A DNA stretch of 64,000 bases from Flavobacterium ginsengisoli (GCF_029625315.1 NZ_CP121110.1:1727501-1791500), one strand, 5' to 3'; positions 47,001 to 54,888 are shown, counted from the stretch's first letter. Program-made: numbers and translations. Notes: generated by a model not told the origin, from the sequence alone.

Positions 47001-47951
47001 ATGAAAGTATTAGCAAATGACGGAATTTCTAAAAGCGGAATTCTAGCCTTAGAAAAAGGTGGATTTGAAGTTATAACTACAAAAGTAGCTCAAGAACAAG
47101 TAGCTAACTATATCAATGAAAATAATGTTGACGTAATTTTAGTTCGTAGTGCAACTAAAGTTCGTAAAGATATAATCGACGCTTGTCCTGGTATCAAAAT
47201 CATCGGTCGTGGTGGTGTTGGTATGGATAATATCGATGTGGATTATGCTAAAAGCAAAGGAATTCATGTAATTAATACTCCAGCTTCATCTTCAGAATCT
47301 GTTGCTGAATTAGTTTTCGGTCACTTATTCAATGGTGTACGTTTTTTGCATGATTCTAACAGAAATATGCCTCTAGAAGGAGATTCAAACTTTGACGGTT
47401 TGAAAAAAGCATATGCTAACGGAACTGAATTAAGAGGAAAAACTTTAGGTATTGTTGGTATTGGTCGTATCGGACAAGCTACTGCAAAAATGGCTCTTGG
47501 TTTAGGAATGAAAGTTATTGCGACTGATAGTTTTATTCCTCAAGTTGATGTAAAAGTTGAATTTTTCGACGGACAATCAATTACAACTACAATCGTTTCT
47601 CAATCTTTAGAGTCTTTATTTAAAGAAGCTGATTTCATTACATTGCACGTTCCTGCTCAAAATGGTTATATCATTGGAGAAAAAGAACTTGAAATCATGA
47701 AAGATGGTGTTGGAATCGTGAATTGTGCTCGTGGTGGTGTTATTGATGAAGTAGCTTTGGTAAAAGCTTTAGATTCAGGAAAAGTTGCTTTTGCTGGTTT
47801 AGATGTTTTCGAAAACGAACCAAAACCAGAAATGGCAATCTTAATGCACTCTAAAATTTCATTAACTCCACACATTGGAGCTGCGACTGGAGAAGCACAA
47901 GACAGAATTGGTACTGAATTAGCATCACAAATTATTACTTTGTTAAGCTAA
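47001..47951 (+). CDS. serA: D-3-phosphoglycerate dehydrogenase
   Basis: Oxidises 3-phosphoglycerate with NAD, the first step of serine synthesis. The 316-residue protein has the D-2-hydroxyacid dehydrogenase plan: ILVRSATKVRKDIIDA, the nucleotide motif TLGIVGIGRIGQATAKM, the catalytic Arg in NCARGGVIDEVAL and the catalytic His in SLTPHIGAATGEAQ. No ACT regulatory domain is present, so there is no serine feedback domain. The ATG at 47001 matches MKVLANDGISKSG. It is co-oriented with serC. Confidence 0.9.
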   Translation: MKVLANDGISKSGILALEKGGFEVITTKVAQEQVANYINENNVDVILVRSATKVRKDIIDACPGIKIIGRGGVGMDNIDVDYAKSKGIHVINTPASSSESVAELVFGHLFNGVRFLHDSNRNMPLEGDSNFDGLKKAYANGTELRGKTLGIVGIGRIGQATAKMALGLGMKVIATDSFIPQVDVKVEFFDGQSITTTIVSQSLESLFKEADFITLHVPAQNGYIIGEKELEIMKDGVGIVNCARGGVIDEVALVKALDSGKVAFAGLDVFENEPKPEMAILMHSKISLTPHIGAATGEAQDRIGTELASQIITLLS

Positions 47952-47974
47952 TCACTTATAATTAAATTACTTGC

Positions 47975-48018
47975 AAAGGGATTTATTAACATTGTTTAAT
48001 AAATCCCTTTCTTTTTTT
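47975..48018 (+). terminator. Terminator after serA
   Basis: AAAGGGATTTATTAA (47975-47989) and TTTAATAAATCCCTTT (47995-48010) pair, followed by CTTTTTTT. Confidence 0.88.
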
Positions 48019-48054
48019 GTTTAAATTTGAGTTCTAATCTAAATCCTAAAAATC

Positions 48055-48618
48055 ATGTTTGAACAATTAACTCAATTAGTGCAACAATATGGAGGTGATG
48101 CAGTTGTAAACAATAACGCTATCCCAAATGAACATAACGAAGCTGTTATTAGCGAAACCAGCAATTCTATTTTTGAAGGATTAAAAAAGATTGTTTCTGA
48201 AGGCGGAACTGATCAAATTGCTGGATTATTCAATGGAAGTTCAGCCATTGACAGCTCAAATCCGGTAGTGCAACAAATTCAGCAACAACTAAGTGGAAAT
48301 CTTGGCGAAAAATTCGGTTTAAGCAGTGCCGATTCAAATGGAGTTGCTTCCAATTTAATTCCACAGATTTTAGGTTCTCTAGTGAATAAAGCAAAAGATC
48401 CGAACGATAGCAGTTTTCAAATTTCAGATATTATAAATTCAATTTCAGGAAACAGCGGACAAGCTTCGGGAATAATGGACACCATTTCTAAATACGGAAT
48501 GCAATTTGGCCTTGACCAAAACAACGACGGAAAAGTTGACGTTGCAGATGTTCTTGTAGTGACCAAAAGCAAAGGAGGAATCGCAGGTTTTATTGGAAAG
48601 TTGTTTGGAAGCAAATAA
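48055..48618 (+). CDS. DUF937 protein
   Basis: A 187-residue protein of the DUF937 family: VQQYGGDAVVNNNAIPNEHN, QQLSGNLGEKFGLSSADSNG, LIPQILGSLVNKAKDPNDSSF, and a C-terminal DQNNDGKVDVADVL stretch that looks like a dockerin-like or EF-hand-like calcium loop (DxNxDGxxDxxD). It has no signal peptide. The family is called YidB-like; function unknown. Confidence 0.82.
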   Translation: MFEQLTQLVQQYGGDAVVNNNAIPNEHNEAVISETSNSIFEGLKKIVSEGGTDQIAGLFNGSSAIDSSNPVVQQIQQQLSGNLGEKFGLSSADSNGVASNLIPQILGSLVNKAKDPNDSSFQISDIINSISGNSGQASGIMDTISKYGMQFGLDQNNDGKVDVADVLVVTKSKGGIAGFIGKLFGSK

Positions 48619-48624
48619 CTCTTT

Positions 48625-48768
48625 AAGGCCCAAAGTTACATAGGTTCAAAGCGACAAAGGCTTTTAAAAAACTCAAAAAAAGGATTACAAAATTGTAATC
48701 CTTTTTTTGAGTTTTTTAGCAAGAAGTTAAACCTTTGTTACTTTGAACCTTTGCCTCTCTGAACCTAA
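48625..48768. repeat. 8-bp-period AAAGGTTC-type arrays around a terminator
   Basis: Left arm units AAGGCCCA, AAGTTACA, TAGGTTCA, AAGCGACA; right arm units AACCTTTG, TTACTTTG, AACCTTTG, CCTCTCTG, at 8-bp steps. They enclose the hairpin at 48665-48717. Confidence 0.75.
48665..48717. terminator. Strong bidirectional terminator
   Basis: A near-perfect 52-bp palindrome: AAAAACTC, A-run, GGATTACAA then AATTGTAATCC, T-run and GAGTTTTT. It lies downstream of the DUF937 gene. Confidence 0.9.
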
Positions 48769-48792
48769 CAAAAATATTCGTAAATTTAAGAC

Positions 48793-49230
48793 ATGAAAAA
48801 GTGCATTTCCATATTAATTGTTTTATTTACCATTATTGCGTGTTCATCGGCTTCTAAGAATATCGCCAGTACAGATACTGCTACACCAAACAAAAAAGTA
48901 AATGATACCGTTAGAATTGCAAATGATTCATTAGAATACGAAGTTATCATCATTGATAATGGATTCTCTACTTGGCTCGCTTCTAGAGCCTATCCACGAA
49001 ACTATTATTCATTGCAATATCTTGAAAACAAAAACAATCTGTACGTAACCGAATGGAACAATCGTGTTTTACAACCACAGCGTTACAATCCAAATTTATA
49101 CGAAATGTCTATTGATTATCGCCCAGATATTCATTATGGCTACGAAGTAAATTACTTAATTTACAATTACATGATTTATTTTCAAAATACTTACAAACAA
49201 AAGCTTTGGGGTTATGTTCCCTCAAGATAA
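48793..49230 (+). CDS. DUF6146 lipoprotein
   Basis: A 145-residue lipoprotein (MKKCISILIVLFTIIAC, then SSASKN). The body is YEVIIIDNGFSTWLASRAYP, RNYYSLQYLENKNNLYVTEW and DIHYGYEVNYLIYNYMIYFQ, aromatic-rich and characteristic of the flavobacterial DUF6146 family. Function unknown. The next gene begins 32 bp on and may share the transcript or use the promoter noted there. Confidence 0.78.
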   Translation: MKKCISILIVLFTIIACSSASKNIASTDTATPNKKVNDTVRIANDSLEYEVIIIDNGFSTWLASRAYPRNYYSLQYLENKNNLYVTEWNNRVLQPQRYNPNLYEMSIDYRPDIHYGYEVNYLIYNYMIYFQNTYKQKLWGYVPSR

Positions 49231-49235
49231 TATAC

Positions 49236-49257
49236 TATATTTGTAATCATTACAAAT
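49236..49257 (+). promoter_or_regulatory. -7 box with overlapping inverted repeat
   Basis: TATATTTG (49236-49243) fits the -7 consensus and overlaps an 8-bp inverted repeat, TTTGTAAT/ATTACAAA around one base, just before the ATG at 49262. This is where an operator could sit. The -33 element is poor. Confidence 0.4.
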
Positions 49258-49261
49258 AGCA

Positions 49262-49564
49262 ATGAACAGATTAAAAAAACGCTGGGGAATCACCTCCAAT
49301 TTACAAGCCATAATTATATTTATCGTTTTTGCCATCACAGGATCGGCATCTGCGTGGCTGTCTAAACCATTCTGCGTTTGGCTGGGAATTACTAAAGAAG
49401 ATTTTGGAGGCTGGTTTACACTCATTCGCCTTATAATTATCTTTCCAATTTACCAAGTTTTATTAGTTGCGATCGGAACTATTTTTGGGCAATTTAAATT
49501 CTTTTGGAACTTCGAAAAGAAAATGCTTAAAAACATGGGACTTGGTTTTTTATTTAAGGATTAG
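49262..49564 (+). CDS. DUF6787 small membrane protein
   Basis: A 100-residue protein with two transmembrane helices (NLQAIIIFIVFAITGSASAW and LIRLIIIFPIYQVLLVAIG) and a C-terminal motif FGQFKFFWNFEKKMLKNMG. That tail and the start MNRLKKRWGI are typical of the flavobacterial DUF6787 family. Function unknown. Confidence 0.75.
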   Translation: MNRLKKRWGITSNLQAIIIFIVFAITGSASAWLSKPFCVWLGITKEDFGGWFTLIRLIIIFPIYQVLLVAIGTIFGQFKFFWNFEKKMLKNMGLGFLFKD

Positions 49565-49589
49565 TTCCTTTCTATAGCTCTTAACTTTT

Positions 49590-49874
49590 TTATTTTTTCT
49601 GGAAGAAATAAGTATAAATCCAAGTAAGAGTAAAAGACGGAATAACATCAGTAAAAGGCAATATTTCCTCCAGAAAAGTCAAGACTCCTGCCACTTTCCC
49701 TACTCTTCCTTTATACATTCTTGACATAATTAGAGCAGCAATCGGCGCCCAAATTACATCTGAAAACTCCCCTAGAAACGGAATCGAAAAAGAAATCATA
49801 CCAATTCCGTCCAAAACCAATCCAATGAGTAGTTTCGACATTCTGTCATCTTCTGCAACTTCTAAATCTTGCAT
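49590..49874 (-). CDS. Small membrane protein (94 aa), unknown function
   Basis: A 94-residue protein with a soluble 14-residue N-terminus and two to three hydrophobic helices: LLIGLVLDGIGMISFSIPFL, VIWAPIAALIMSRMY and VIPSFTLTWIYTYFF. It resembles a conserved flavobacterial family of inner-membrane proteins but I have no name for it. It is convergent with the DUF6787 gene. Confidence 0.65.
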   Translation of the reverse strand: MQDLEVAEDDRMSKLLIGLVLDGIGMISFSIPFLGEFSDVIWAPIAALIMSRMYKGRVGKVAGVLTFLEEILPFTDVIPSFTLTWIYTYFFQKK

Positions 49875-50095
49875 AACACATTCATTTTTAAGTTAATCGA
49901 AATTAAAAATTATTCTCGAAATACTATTATTTCTTTTCTAAATTTAATTTTCAATATTCCCATATCAATTTACGTACCGATTTTAAATTTTAGATTTTAT
50001 AAAATCAACTCGCTCTTTTTGGAATTTGGGATTTTACATATTGTAATTTGATTTTGAGCATAATCTTCGTTTCTTTGTAAAAACAGTTTCATCAA

Positions 50096-50974
50096 ATGAT
50101 ACACGCAAAAAACATTCATAAATTCTACGACAAACTTGAAGTATTAAAAGGTGTCGATTTACATATTAAAAAAGGCGAAATTGTTTCTATCGTTGGTGCT
50201 TCGGGTGCTGGAAAAACAACTTTGTTACAAATTCTAGGAACTTTAGATAAACCCGATCATAATCCAGATTCATCTCTAACTATTAACGGAAAAAATGTTT
50301 TGGAACTGCAAAACATCAAAAATGACAACTCAAACCAAGAAAAAGCATTCAAAATCATTACTTGGTTAGGAGCTTTTTACTTTGTTTTATTAGCAGTTTT
50401 TGTATTATTTTTTAGAAGTAAAATAGAAAATGATATTTTCGGTTATGGCACATGGGCAGTGATACTTGCACCTACTCTATTATTGTTTTTTTATTACAGC
50501 CGATATTTCAAAAAGAAAAGCAAACAAGACAAAGTTTTATCCGATTTTAGAAATTTAAATTTAGGATTCATTTTTCAATTCCATCAGCTTTTGCCTGAGT
50601 TTACAGCCTTAGAAAATGTCTGCATTCCAGCTCATATTGCAGGCAAAAAAACAGCCGAAACAGAAGAAGAAGCAAAAAAATTATTGAATTATCTTGGGCT
50701 TTCGCACAGAATTAATCATAAACCAAGCGAACTCTCTGGCGGAGAACAACAGCGTGTTGCCGTTGCGAGAGCTTTAATCAATAAACCAGATGTCATTTTT
50801 GCCGATGAACCTTCTGGAAATCTAGATACTCATTCTGCAGAAAACCTGCATCAGCTATTTTTCAAGCTTCGTGATGAGTTCGGACAAACTTTTGTTATTG
50901 TAACACATAACGAAGAATTAGCCAACATGGCTGATAGAAAATTAGTTATGGTTGACGGCCAAATCAGTAATTAG
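50096..50974 (+). CDS. LolD-like ABC ATPase with an inserted two-helix membrane segment
   Basis: A 292-residue ABC ATPase. Walker A is GASGAGKT (34-41), the Q-loop QFHQLLPEF (from 161), the signature LSGGEQQR (213-220), Walker [13 protein letters not shown] (233 on) and the H-loop VIVTHNEE (H271). The context [25 protein letters not shown] and [18 protein letters not shown] matches LolD, the lipoprotein-release ATPase. Residues about 73-147, between Walker A and the Q-loop, are an insert absent from the LolD proteins I know: it carries two hydrophobic helices ([19 protein letters not shown] and [15 protein letters not shown]). It is in frame. No LolC/E permease is adjacent. Confidence 0.85.
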   Translation: MIHAKNIHKFYDKLEVLKGVDLHIKKGEIVSIVGASGAGKTTLLQILGTLDKPDHNPDSSLTINGKNVLELQNIKNDNSNQEKAFKIITWLGAFYFVLLAVFVLFFRSKIENDIFGYGTWAVILAPTLLLFFYYSRYFKKKSKQDKVLSDFRNLNLGFIFQFHQLLPEFTALENVCIPAHIAGKKTAETEEEAKKLLNYLGLSHRINHKPSELSGGEQQRVAVARALINKPDVIFADEPSGNLDTHSAENLHQLFFKLRDEFGQTFVIVTHNEELANMADRKLVMVDGQISN

Positions 50975-50981
50975 AATAATC

Positions 50982-51062
50982 AGGAGCTATTTCCTGCTGT
51001 CCTTCCAATCTTTTATGCCGAACCCCGGCATAAAAGGATTTTCCCTCCCATCAGGGCTAGGG
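50982..51062 (-). ncRNA. Structured intergenic element, copy B (possible Flavo-1-type RNA)
   Basis: Read on the minus strand it repeats the pattern of 26091-26176: AGCCCTGATGG, ATCCTTTTATGCCG, loop GGGTT, CGGCATAAAAGAT, ACAGCAGG and AGCTCCT. Relative to copy A, the stem changes from GTGGTG/CACCAC to ATGCCG/CGGCAT while loop and flanks stay, so base pairing is conserved. It lies 8 nt after the ABC gene stop and on the opposite strand. Confidence 0.62.
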
Positions 51063-51094
51063 CACTCGAACACATAAGAAGATTTCATTTCAAT

Positions 51095-51859
51095 ATGAAC
51101 CAAAAAGAACTCAAAGAATTTCTAGACGAAAAAGTCATTCAATATAACAATCAGGATTTCATCGAAAGTGACCCTGTTCAAATTCCGCATCTCTTTACTC
51201 AAAAAGAAGATATTGAAATTGCAGGCTTCTTAAGCGCTTCTATTGCTTGGGGAAATCGTAAAATGATTATCAAGAATTCGCATAAAATGATGGAATTAAT
51301 GGGCAATACGCCATATGATTTTGTTATGTCACATTCAGATGAGGACTTGGCAAGATTGGAAACATTCGTCCATAGAACTTTTAACGGACATGATTTTGCG
51401 GGTTTCATAAAAGGTTTAAATAACATTTACAAAAATCACAACGGATTAGAATCTGTTTTTGCTAAAAATCAGGAAAAAGATAGTTTGCAGAAAAGTATCA
51501 GCGAATTCAAAAAAATATTTTTCGAAACAGATCATTTAGCTCGAACCCAAAAACACATTTCAGATCCGTTAAACAATTCGGCAACCAAGAGAATCAACAT
51601 GTACCTGCGATGGATGGTGCGTCAAGATGCAAAAGGAGTCGATTTAGGAATCTGGAAAAGCATTTCACCATCTGTTTTATCTTGCCCGTTAGATGTTCAT
51701 TCTGGAAATGTTGCCCGCAAACTTGGTATTCTTTCGCGAAAGCAAAATGATGCCAAAGCTCTATTGGAATTAGACACCAAATTGAGAGAAATGGATGCAA
51801 AAGATCCTGTAAAATATGATTTTGCTTTATTTGGATTGGGTGTTTTTGAAGGTTTTTAA
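51095..51859 (+). CDS. TIGR02757 family protein
   Basis: A 254-residue protein of the TIGR02757 family (Bacteroidota and some others). Recognisable blocks are NRKMIIKNSHKMMELMG, HRTFNGHDFAGFIKGL, RINMYLRWMVRQDAKGVDLG, PLDVHSGNVARKLG and DPVKYDFALFGLGVFEGF, and the family ends just as this protein does. The fold resembles helix-hairpin-helix DNA glycosylases, which I infer only from the LDVHSG and C-terminal helix pattern. Function is unknown. Confidence 0.82.
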   Translation: MNQKELKEFLDEKVIQYNNQDFIESDPVQIPHLFTQKEDIEIAGFLSASIAWGNRKMIIKNSHKMMELMGNTPYDFVMSHSDEDLARLETFVHRTFNGHDFAGFIKGLNNIYKNHNGLESVFAKNQEKDSLQKSISEFKKIFFETDHLARTQKHISDPLNNSATKRINMYLRWMVRQDAKGVDLGIWKSISPSVLSCPLDVHSGNVARKLGILSRKQNDAKALLELDTKLREMDAKDPVKYDFALFGLGVFEGF

Positions 51860-51885
51860 ACTTTTTAAAATCTAAAAATATCCAA

Positions 51886-51954
51886 CTGTCAGGCTGAGCG
51901 AAGTCGAAGCCCGCGTTCCAATCGTTACGCTCTTCGACTTCGCTCAGAGTGACA
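51886..51954. repeat. Imperfect inverted repeat, REP/MITE-like
   Basis: CTGAGCGAAGTCGAAG (51894-51909) and CTTCGACTTCGCTCAG (51932-51947) are perfect 16-bp arms around 22 nt, with outer CTGTCAGG and AGAGTGACA. It is more GC-rich than its surroundings. I recall this GAGCGAAGTCGAAG type as a common Bacteroidota interspersed repeat. It sits in the gap between TIGR02757 and the DEAD-box gene. Confidence 0.8.
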
Positions 51955-52039
51955 TTCAAAGTGATAATACGACATCAAAAATTACAAATTCAACAAAAAA
52001 CCATGAATTTAACGTACATTTGCACAAAATTTAAAGCAA

Positions 52040-53395
52040 ATGAGCACTTTCGAAAAATTTAATCTTCCAAAATCATTACAAAAAGCAGTTGACGAATTAG
52101 GATTTGTTACGCCTACTCCTATTCAAGAAAAATCTTTTTCTGTAATCATGTCTGGACGTGATATGATGGGAATTGCACAAACTGGAACTGGTAAAACATT
52201 TGCTTATTTACTGCCTCTTTTAAAGCTGTATAAATTCACTCATACCAATACACCAAAGATTGTAATTCTTGTTCCAACTCGTGAATTAGTAGTTCAGGTT
52301 GTAGAAGAAGTAGAGAAACTGACTACATACATGTCGGTTAAAACTTTAGGTATTTACGGTGGTGTAAACATAAATACTCAAAAAAAAGCCGTTTATGAAG
52401 GTGTCGACATTTTAGTTGGAACTCCTGGACGTACTATGGATTTAGCGCTTGACGCGGTAGTTCGTTTTGACGAAACACAAAAATTAGTAATTGACGAGTT
52501 TGACGAAATGCTGAATTTAGGTTTCAGACCACAGCTTACTTCGCTTTTTGCAATGATGAAAACTAAACGTCAAAATATTCTGTTCTCTGCAACAATGACA
52601 GATGAAGTTGATGATTTGTTAAATGATTATTTTGATTTTCCTGAAGAGGTGACATTAGCTCCATCAGGAACTCCACTAGAAAAAATTACACAACTTACTT
52701 ATAACGTTCCGAATTTTAATACCAAAGTAAACCTTTTAAAACATTTACTGGAAACTGACGAAAGCATGAGCCGTATTCTAGTTTTCGTAAATAACAAAAA
52801 GATTTCGGATATGCTTTTCAATCGTATCGACGAGCTTTTTGATGGACAATTTGGTGTAATTCACTCTAATAAATCTCAAAATTATCGTTTGAGCACAATG
52901 GCCGAATTTCAAGAAGGAAATCTTCGCGGTTTAATTACAACCGACGTTATGGCAAGAGGTTTGGATATTTCGAATATTACTCACGTAATTAACTTCGAAC
53001 TTCCAGAAGAACCAGAATTGTATATGCACAGAATTGGTCGTACGGGTCGTGCAGACGCAACGGGAACAGCAATTAGTTTTGTTACTCCAAGAGAAGAAGA
53101 ATTTAAAATAGAAACGGAACTTTTAATGGATCAAGAGCTTGAAATCGCCGATTTTCCTGAAGAAGTTGAAATTTCAGAAAAGTTAATTGAAGCTGAAAAA
53201 GATAAATTACCTAGAAAGTTTCTACTGAAAAAACCAAAACTAGAAGGTGACGGTGCTTTCCATGAAAAATCTAAAAAGAACCAAAAAGTCAATCTTGGTG
53301 GTCCTTCAAAAACCAAAAAGAAAACGCATGGTTCTGTTAACAGAAATATGTTGAAGACAAGAAATGAGAAGAAGAAAAAAAATAACTTTTTTTAG
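52040..53395 (+). CDS. DEAD-box RNA helicase with a DEFD motif II
   Basis: A 451-residue ATP-dependent RNA helicase of the RhlE/DeaD type. Q-motif FNLPKSL, GFVTPTPIQ; motif I AQTGTGKT; motif Ia PTRELV; motif II is DEFD in KLVIDEFDEMLNLG, where DEAD is usual; motif III SAT; motif IV VFVNN; motif V ARGLDIS; motif VI HRIGRTGRAD. The C-terminal 60 residues are lysine-rich and probably bind RNA. Phe at the third position of motif II is unusual. Its TAG stop is also the first base group of the following CTAAG array. Confidence 0.88.
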   Translation: MSTFEKFNLPKSLQKAVDELGFVTPTPIQEKSFSVIMSGRDMMGIAQTGTGKTFAYLLPLLKLYKFTHTNTPKIVILVPTRELVVQVVEEVEKLTTYMSVKTLGIYGGVNINTQKKAVYEGVDILVGTPGRTMDLALDAVVRFDETQKLVIDEFDEMLNLGFRPQLTSLFAMMKTKRQNILFSATMTDEVDDLLNDYFDFPEEVTLAPSGTPLEKITQLTYNVPNFNTKVNLLKHLLETDESMSRILVFVNNKKISDMLFNRIDELFDGQFGVIHSNKSQNYRLSTMAEFQEGNLRGLITTDVMARGLDISNITHVINFELPEEPELYMHRIGRTGRADATGTAISFVTPREEEFKIETELLMDQELEIADFPEEVEISEKLIEAEKDKLPRKFLLKKPKLEGDGAFHEKSKKNQKVNLGGPSKTKKKTHGSVNRNMLKTRNEKKKKNNFF

Positions 53396-53522
53396 ATGCT
53401 AAGCTACTAAGTTGCTAAGGTTCTAAGTTTTTTATATAACACTAAAAAAGGGTAAAGATTCAAAGAATCTTTACCCTTTTTTAACCTTAGAAGCTTAGCA
53501 TCTCAGCACCTTAGAATCTTTT
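53393..53522. repeat. 8-bp-period CTAAG/CTTAG arrays around a terminator
   Basis: The left arm begins in the helicase stop codon (53393-53395) and has units ATGCTAAG, CTACTAAG, TTGCTAAG, GTTCTAAG. The right arm has AACCTTAG, AAGCTTAG, CATCTCAG, CACCTTAG and runs to within a few bases of the lactonase stop at 53526. Confidence 0.82.
53444..53482. terminator. Bidirectional terminator
   Basis: GGGTAAAGATTC and GAATCTTTACCC are perfect arms around 3 nt, with A- and T-runs outside. It lies in the middle of the inverted arrays. Confidence 0.9.
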
Positions 53523-53525
53523 TTA

Positions 53526-54638
53526 CTAAATCTTCGTAAAAACCAATCCAACTGGCGAACACAACTGGATTCTTCTGCCAGTATCTGTAAGTTTTCCTGT
53601 TGCTATATCTCTTTTAAAAATAACTATATCATTAGTATATTGATGACCTACTAAAAGGTAATTTCCTGTAGGATCGATAGCAAAATCTCTTGGACCTTTT
53701 CCTAATGTGCTTTGTTGTTCTACCAATTCTAAAGCTCCTGTTTTAAGAATTTTGTAAACCGAAATTGCATTTGCATCTACACGATCGGTAACATATAAAA
53801 AGTTTCCGTCTGGCGAAAGTTTAATTGCAGCCGCTCCTGTTCCTCCTTTAAAGTCTTTTGGAAGAATACTTGTTTCTGCTACAACTTTTAAAACTCCAGT
53901 TTTATCCCAGCTTAAAGTCGTCAAAGTTCCATCTAGCTCTTGAACTAAATACACAAATTTTCCATCTTTACTAAAAGTCAAATGTCTTGGCCCACTTCCT
54001 GGTTTTACATCAACACTTCCTTTCAATGTCAAAATTTCGTTTTTAGCCGTTGAATTGTATTTATATATAAACACTTTATCTAACCCCAAATCATTAGAAA
54101 TCACGAACTTTTTGTCTGGAGAAAAAACCACCATGTGTACGTGAGCTTTTTCCTGACGCGCCGCATTTGGCCCTTTCCCTTCGTGCTGAATCAATTGTTG
54201 TGCTTCTGTAATGCTCCCATCAGCATTCTTTTTAAAAACTGCAATGCTTCCGCCAGAATAATTAGCCGCGATGACATGTTTATCATCATTTATCAAATGG
54301 CAAGGATCTGCTCCTAAAGCATCATTTTTATTCAAAAGATTAATTTTTCCAGACTGCGAATCATAAGAAAAAGAGCTTACAGTACTTTGAGTTCCATTTT
54401 CGTTTACGGCATAAATAAACTTATTATCTGCTGATACAGATAAATAACTCGGACTTACAACATTTTCAGAAGAACTTTTTAGCTTATATTCGCCATTAGA
54501 AGCATCAAATTCATACACATAAACACCATTGCTTTGGCAAGTATTCGTGTAAGTTCCAACCAATAAATTGAATTTATTTTGAGCTTTAACAGCTGTAATT
54601 GATAAAGCTGAAAATAAGACTAGATATATTTTTTTCAT
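53526..54638 (-). CDS. Lactonase family (6-phosphogluconolactonase-like) beta-propeller protein, exported
   Basis: A 370-residue seven-bladed beta-propeller of the lactonase (Pgl/YbhE) family, with a signal peptide (MKKIYLVLFSALSITAVKAQ). Blade-type sequences recur, such as NKFNLLVGTYT, PSYLSVSADNKFIYAVNE, GPRHLTFSKDGKFVYLVQE and GPRDFAIDPTGNYLLVGHQ. In the cytosol these enzymes hydrolyse 6-phosphogluconolactone; an exported member is common in Bacteroidota and its substrate is unclear. The start at 54638 is chosen because the signal peptide begins there. Confidence 0.82.
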   Translation of the reverse strand: MKKIYLVLFSALSITAVKAQNKFNLLVGTYTNTCQSNGVYVYEFDASNGEYKLKSSSENVVSPSYLSVSADNKFIYAVNENGTQSTVSSFSYDSQSGKINLLNKNDALGADPCHLINDDKHVIAANYSGGSIAVFKKNADGSITEAQQLIQHEGKGPNAARQEKAHVHMVVFSPDKKFVISNDLGLDKVFIYKYNSTAKNEILTLKGSVDVKPGSGPRHLTFSKDGKFVYLVQELDGTLTTLSWDKTGVLKVVAETSILPKDFKGGTGAAAIKLSPDGNFLYVTDRVDANAISVYKILKTGALELVEQQSTLGKGPRDFAIDPTGNYLLVGHQYTNDIVIFKRDIATGKLTDTGRRIQLCSPVGLVFTKI

Positions 54639-54888
54639 AATTTGTTTTTTTTGATTAGCTAAAATAAACAATATATCCATTTGAAACAGTCCCTTTATTG
54701 CAAGAAATTACAAAAGTTACATTTTTTTTTGCCACGTAAGTTCATCACAGTTATAAGTCTTACATTCTACTTTTAAGTTTACTTACAATCTCTTACACGA
54801 ACTTATATGGTTTAATAAATTTTTAATTTGTATTTTTGACCAGCATCTTCGCGAAAAACAAAACGTAGTGAAGTAAATCGAAGCCAGA

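Noticed and set aside
49869..50051. 60-codon plus-strand frame ahead of the LolD-like gene
   Set aside because: No recognisable motifs, AT-rich low-complexity composition and no ribosome site. Treated as intergenic.
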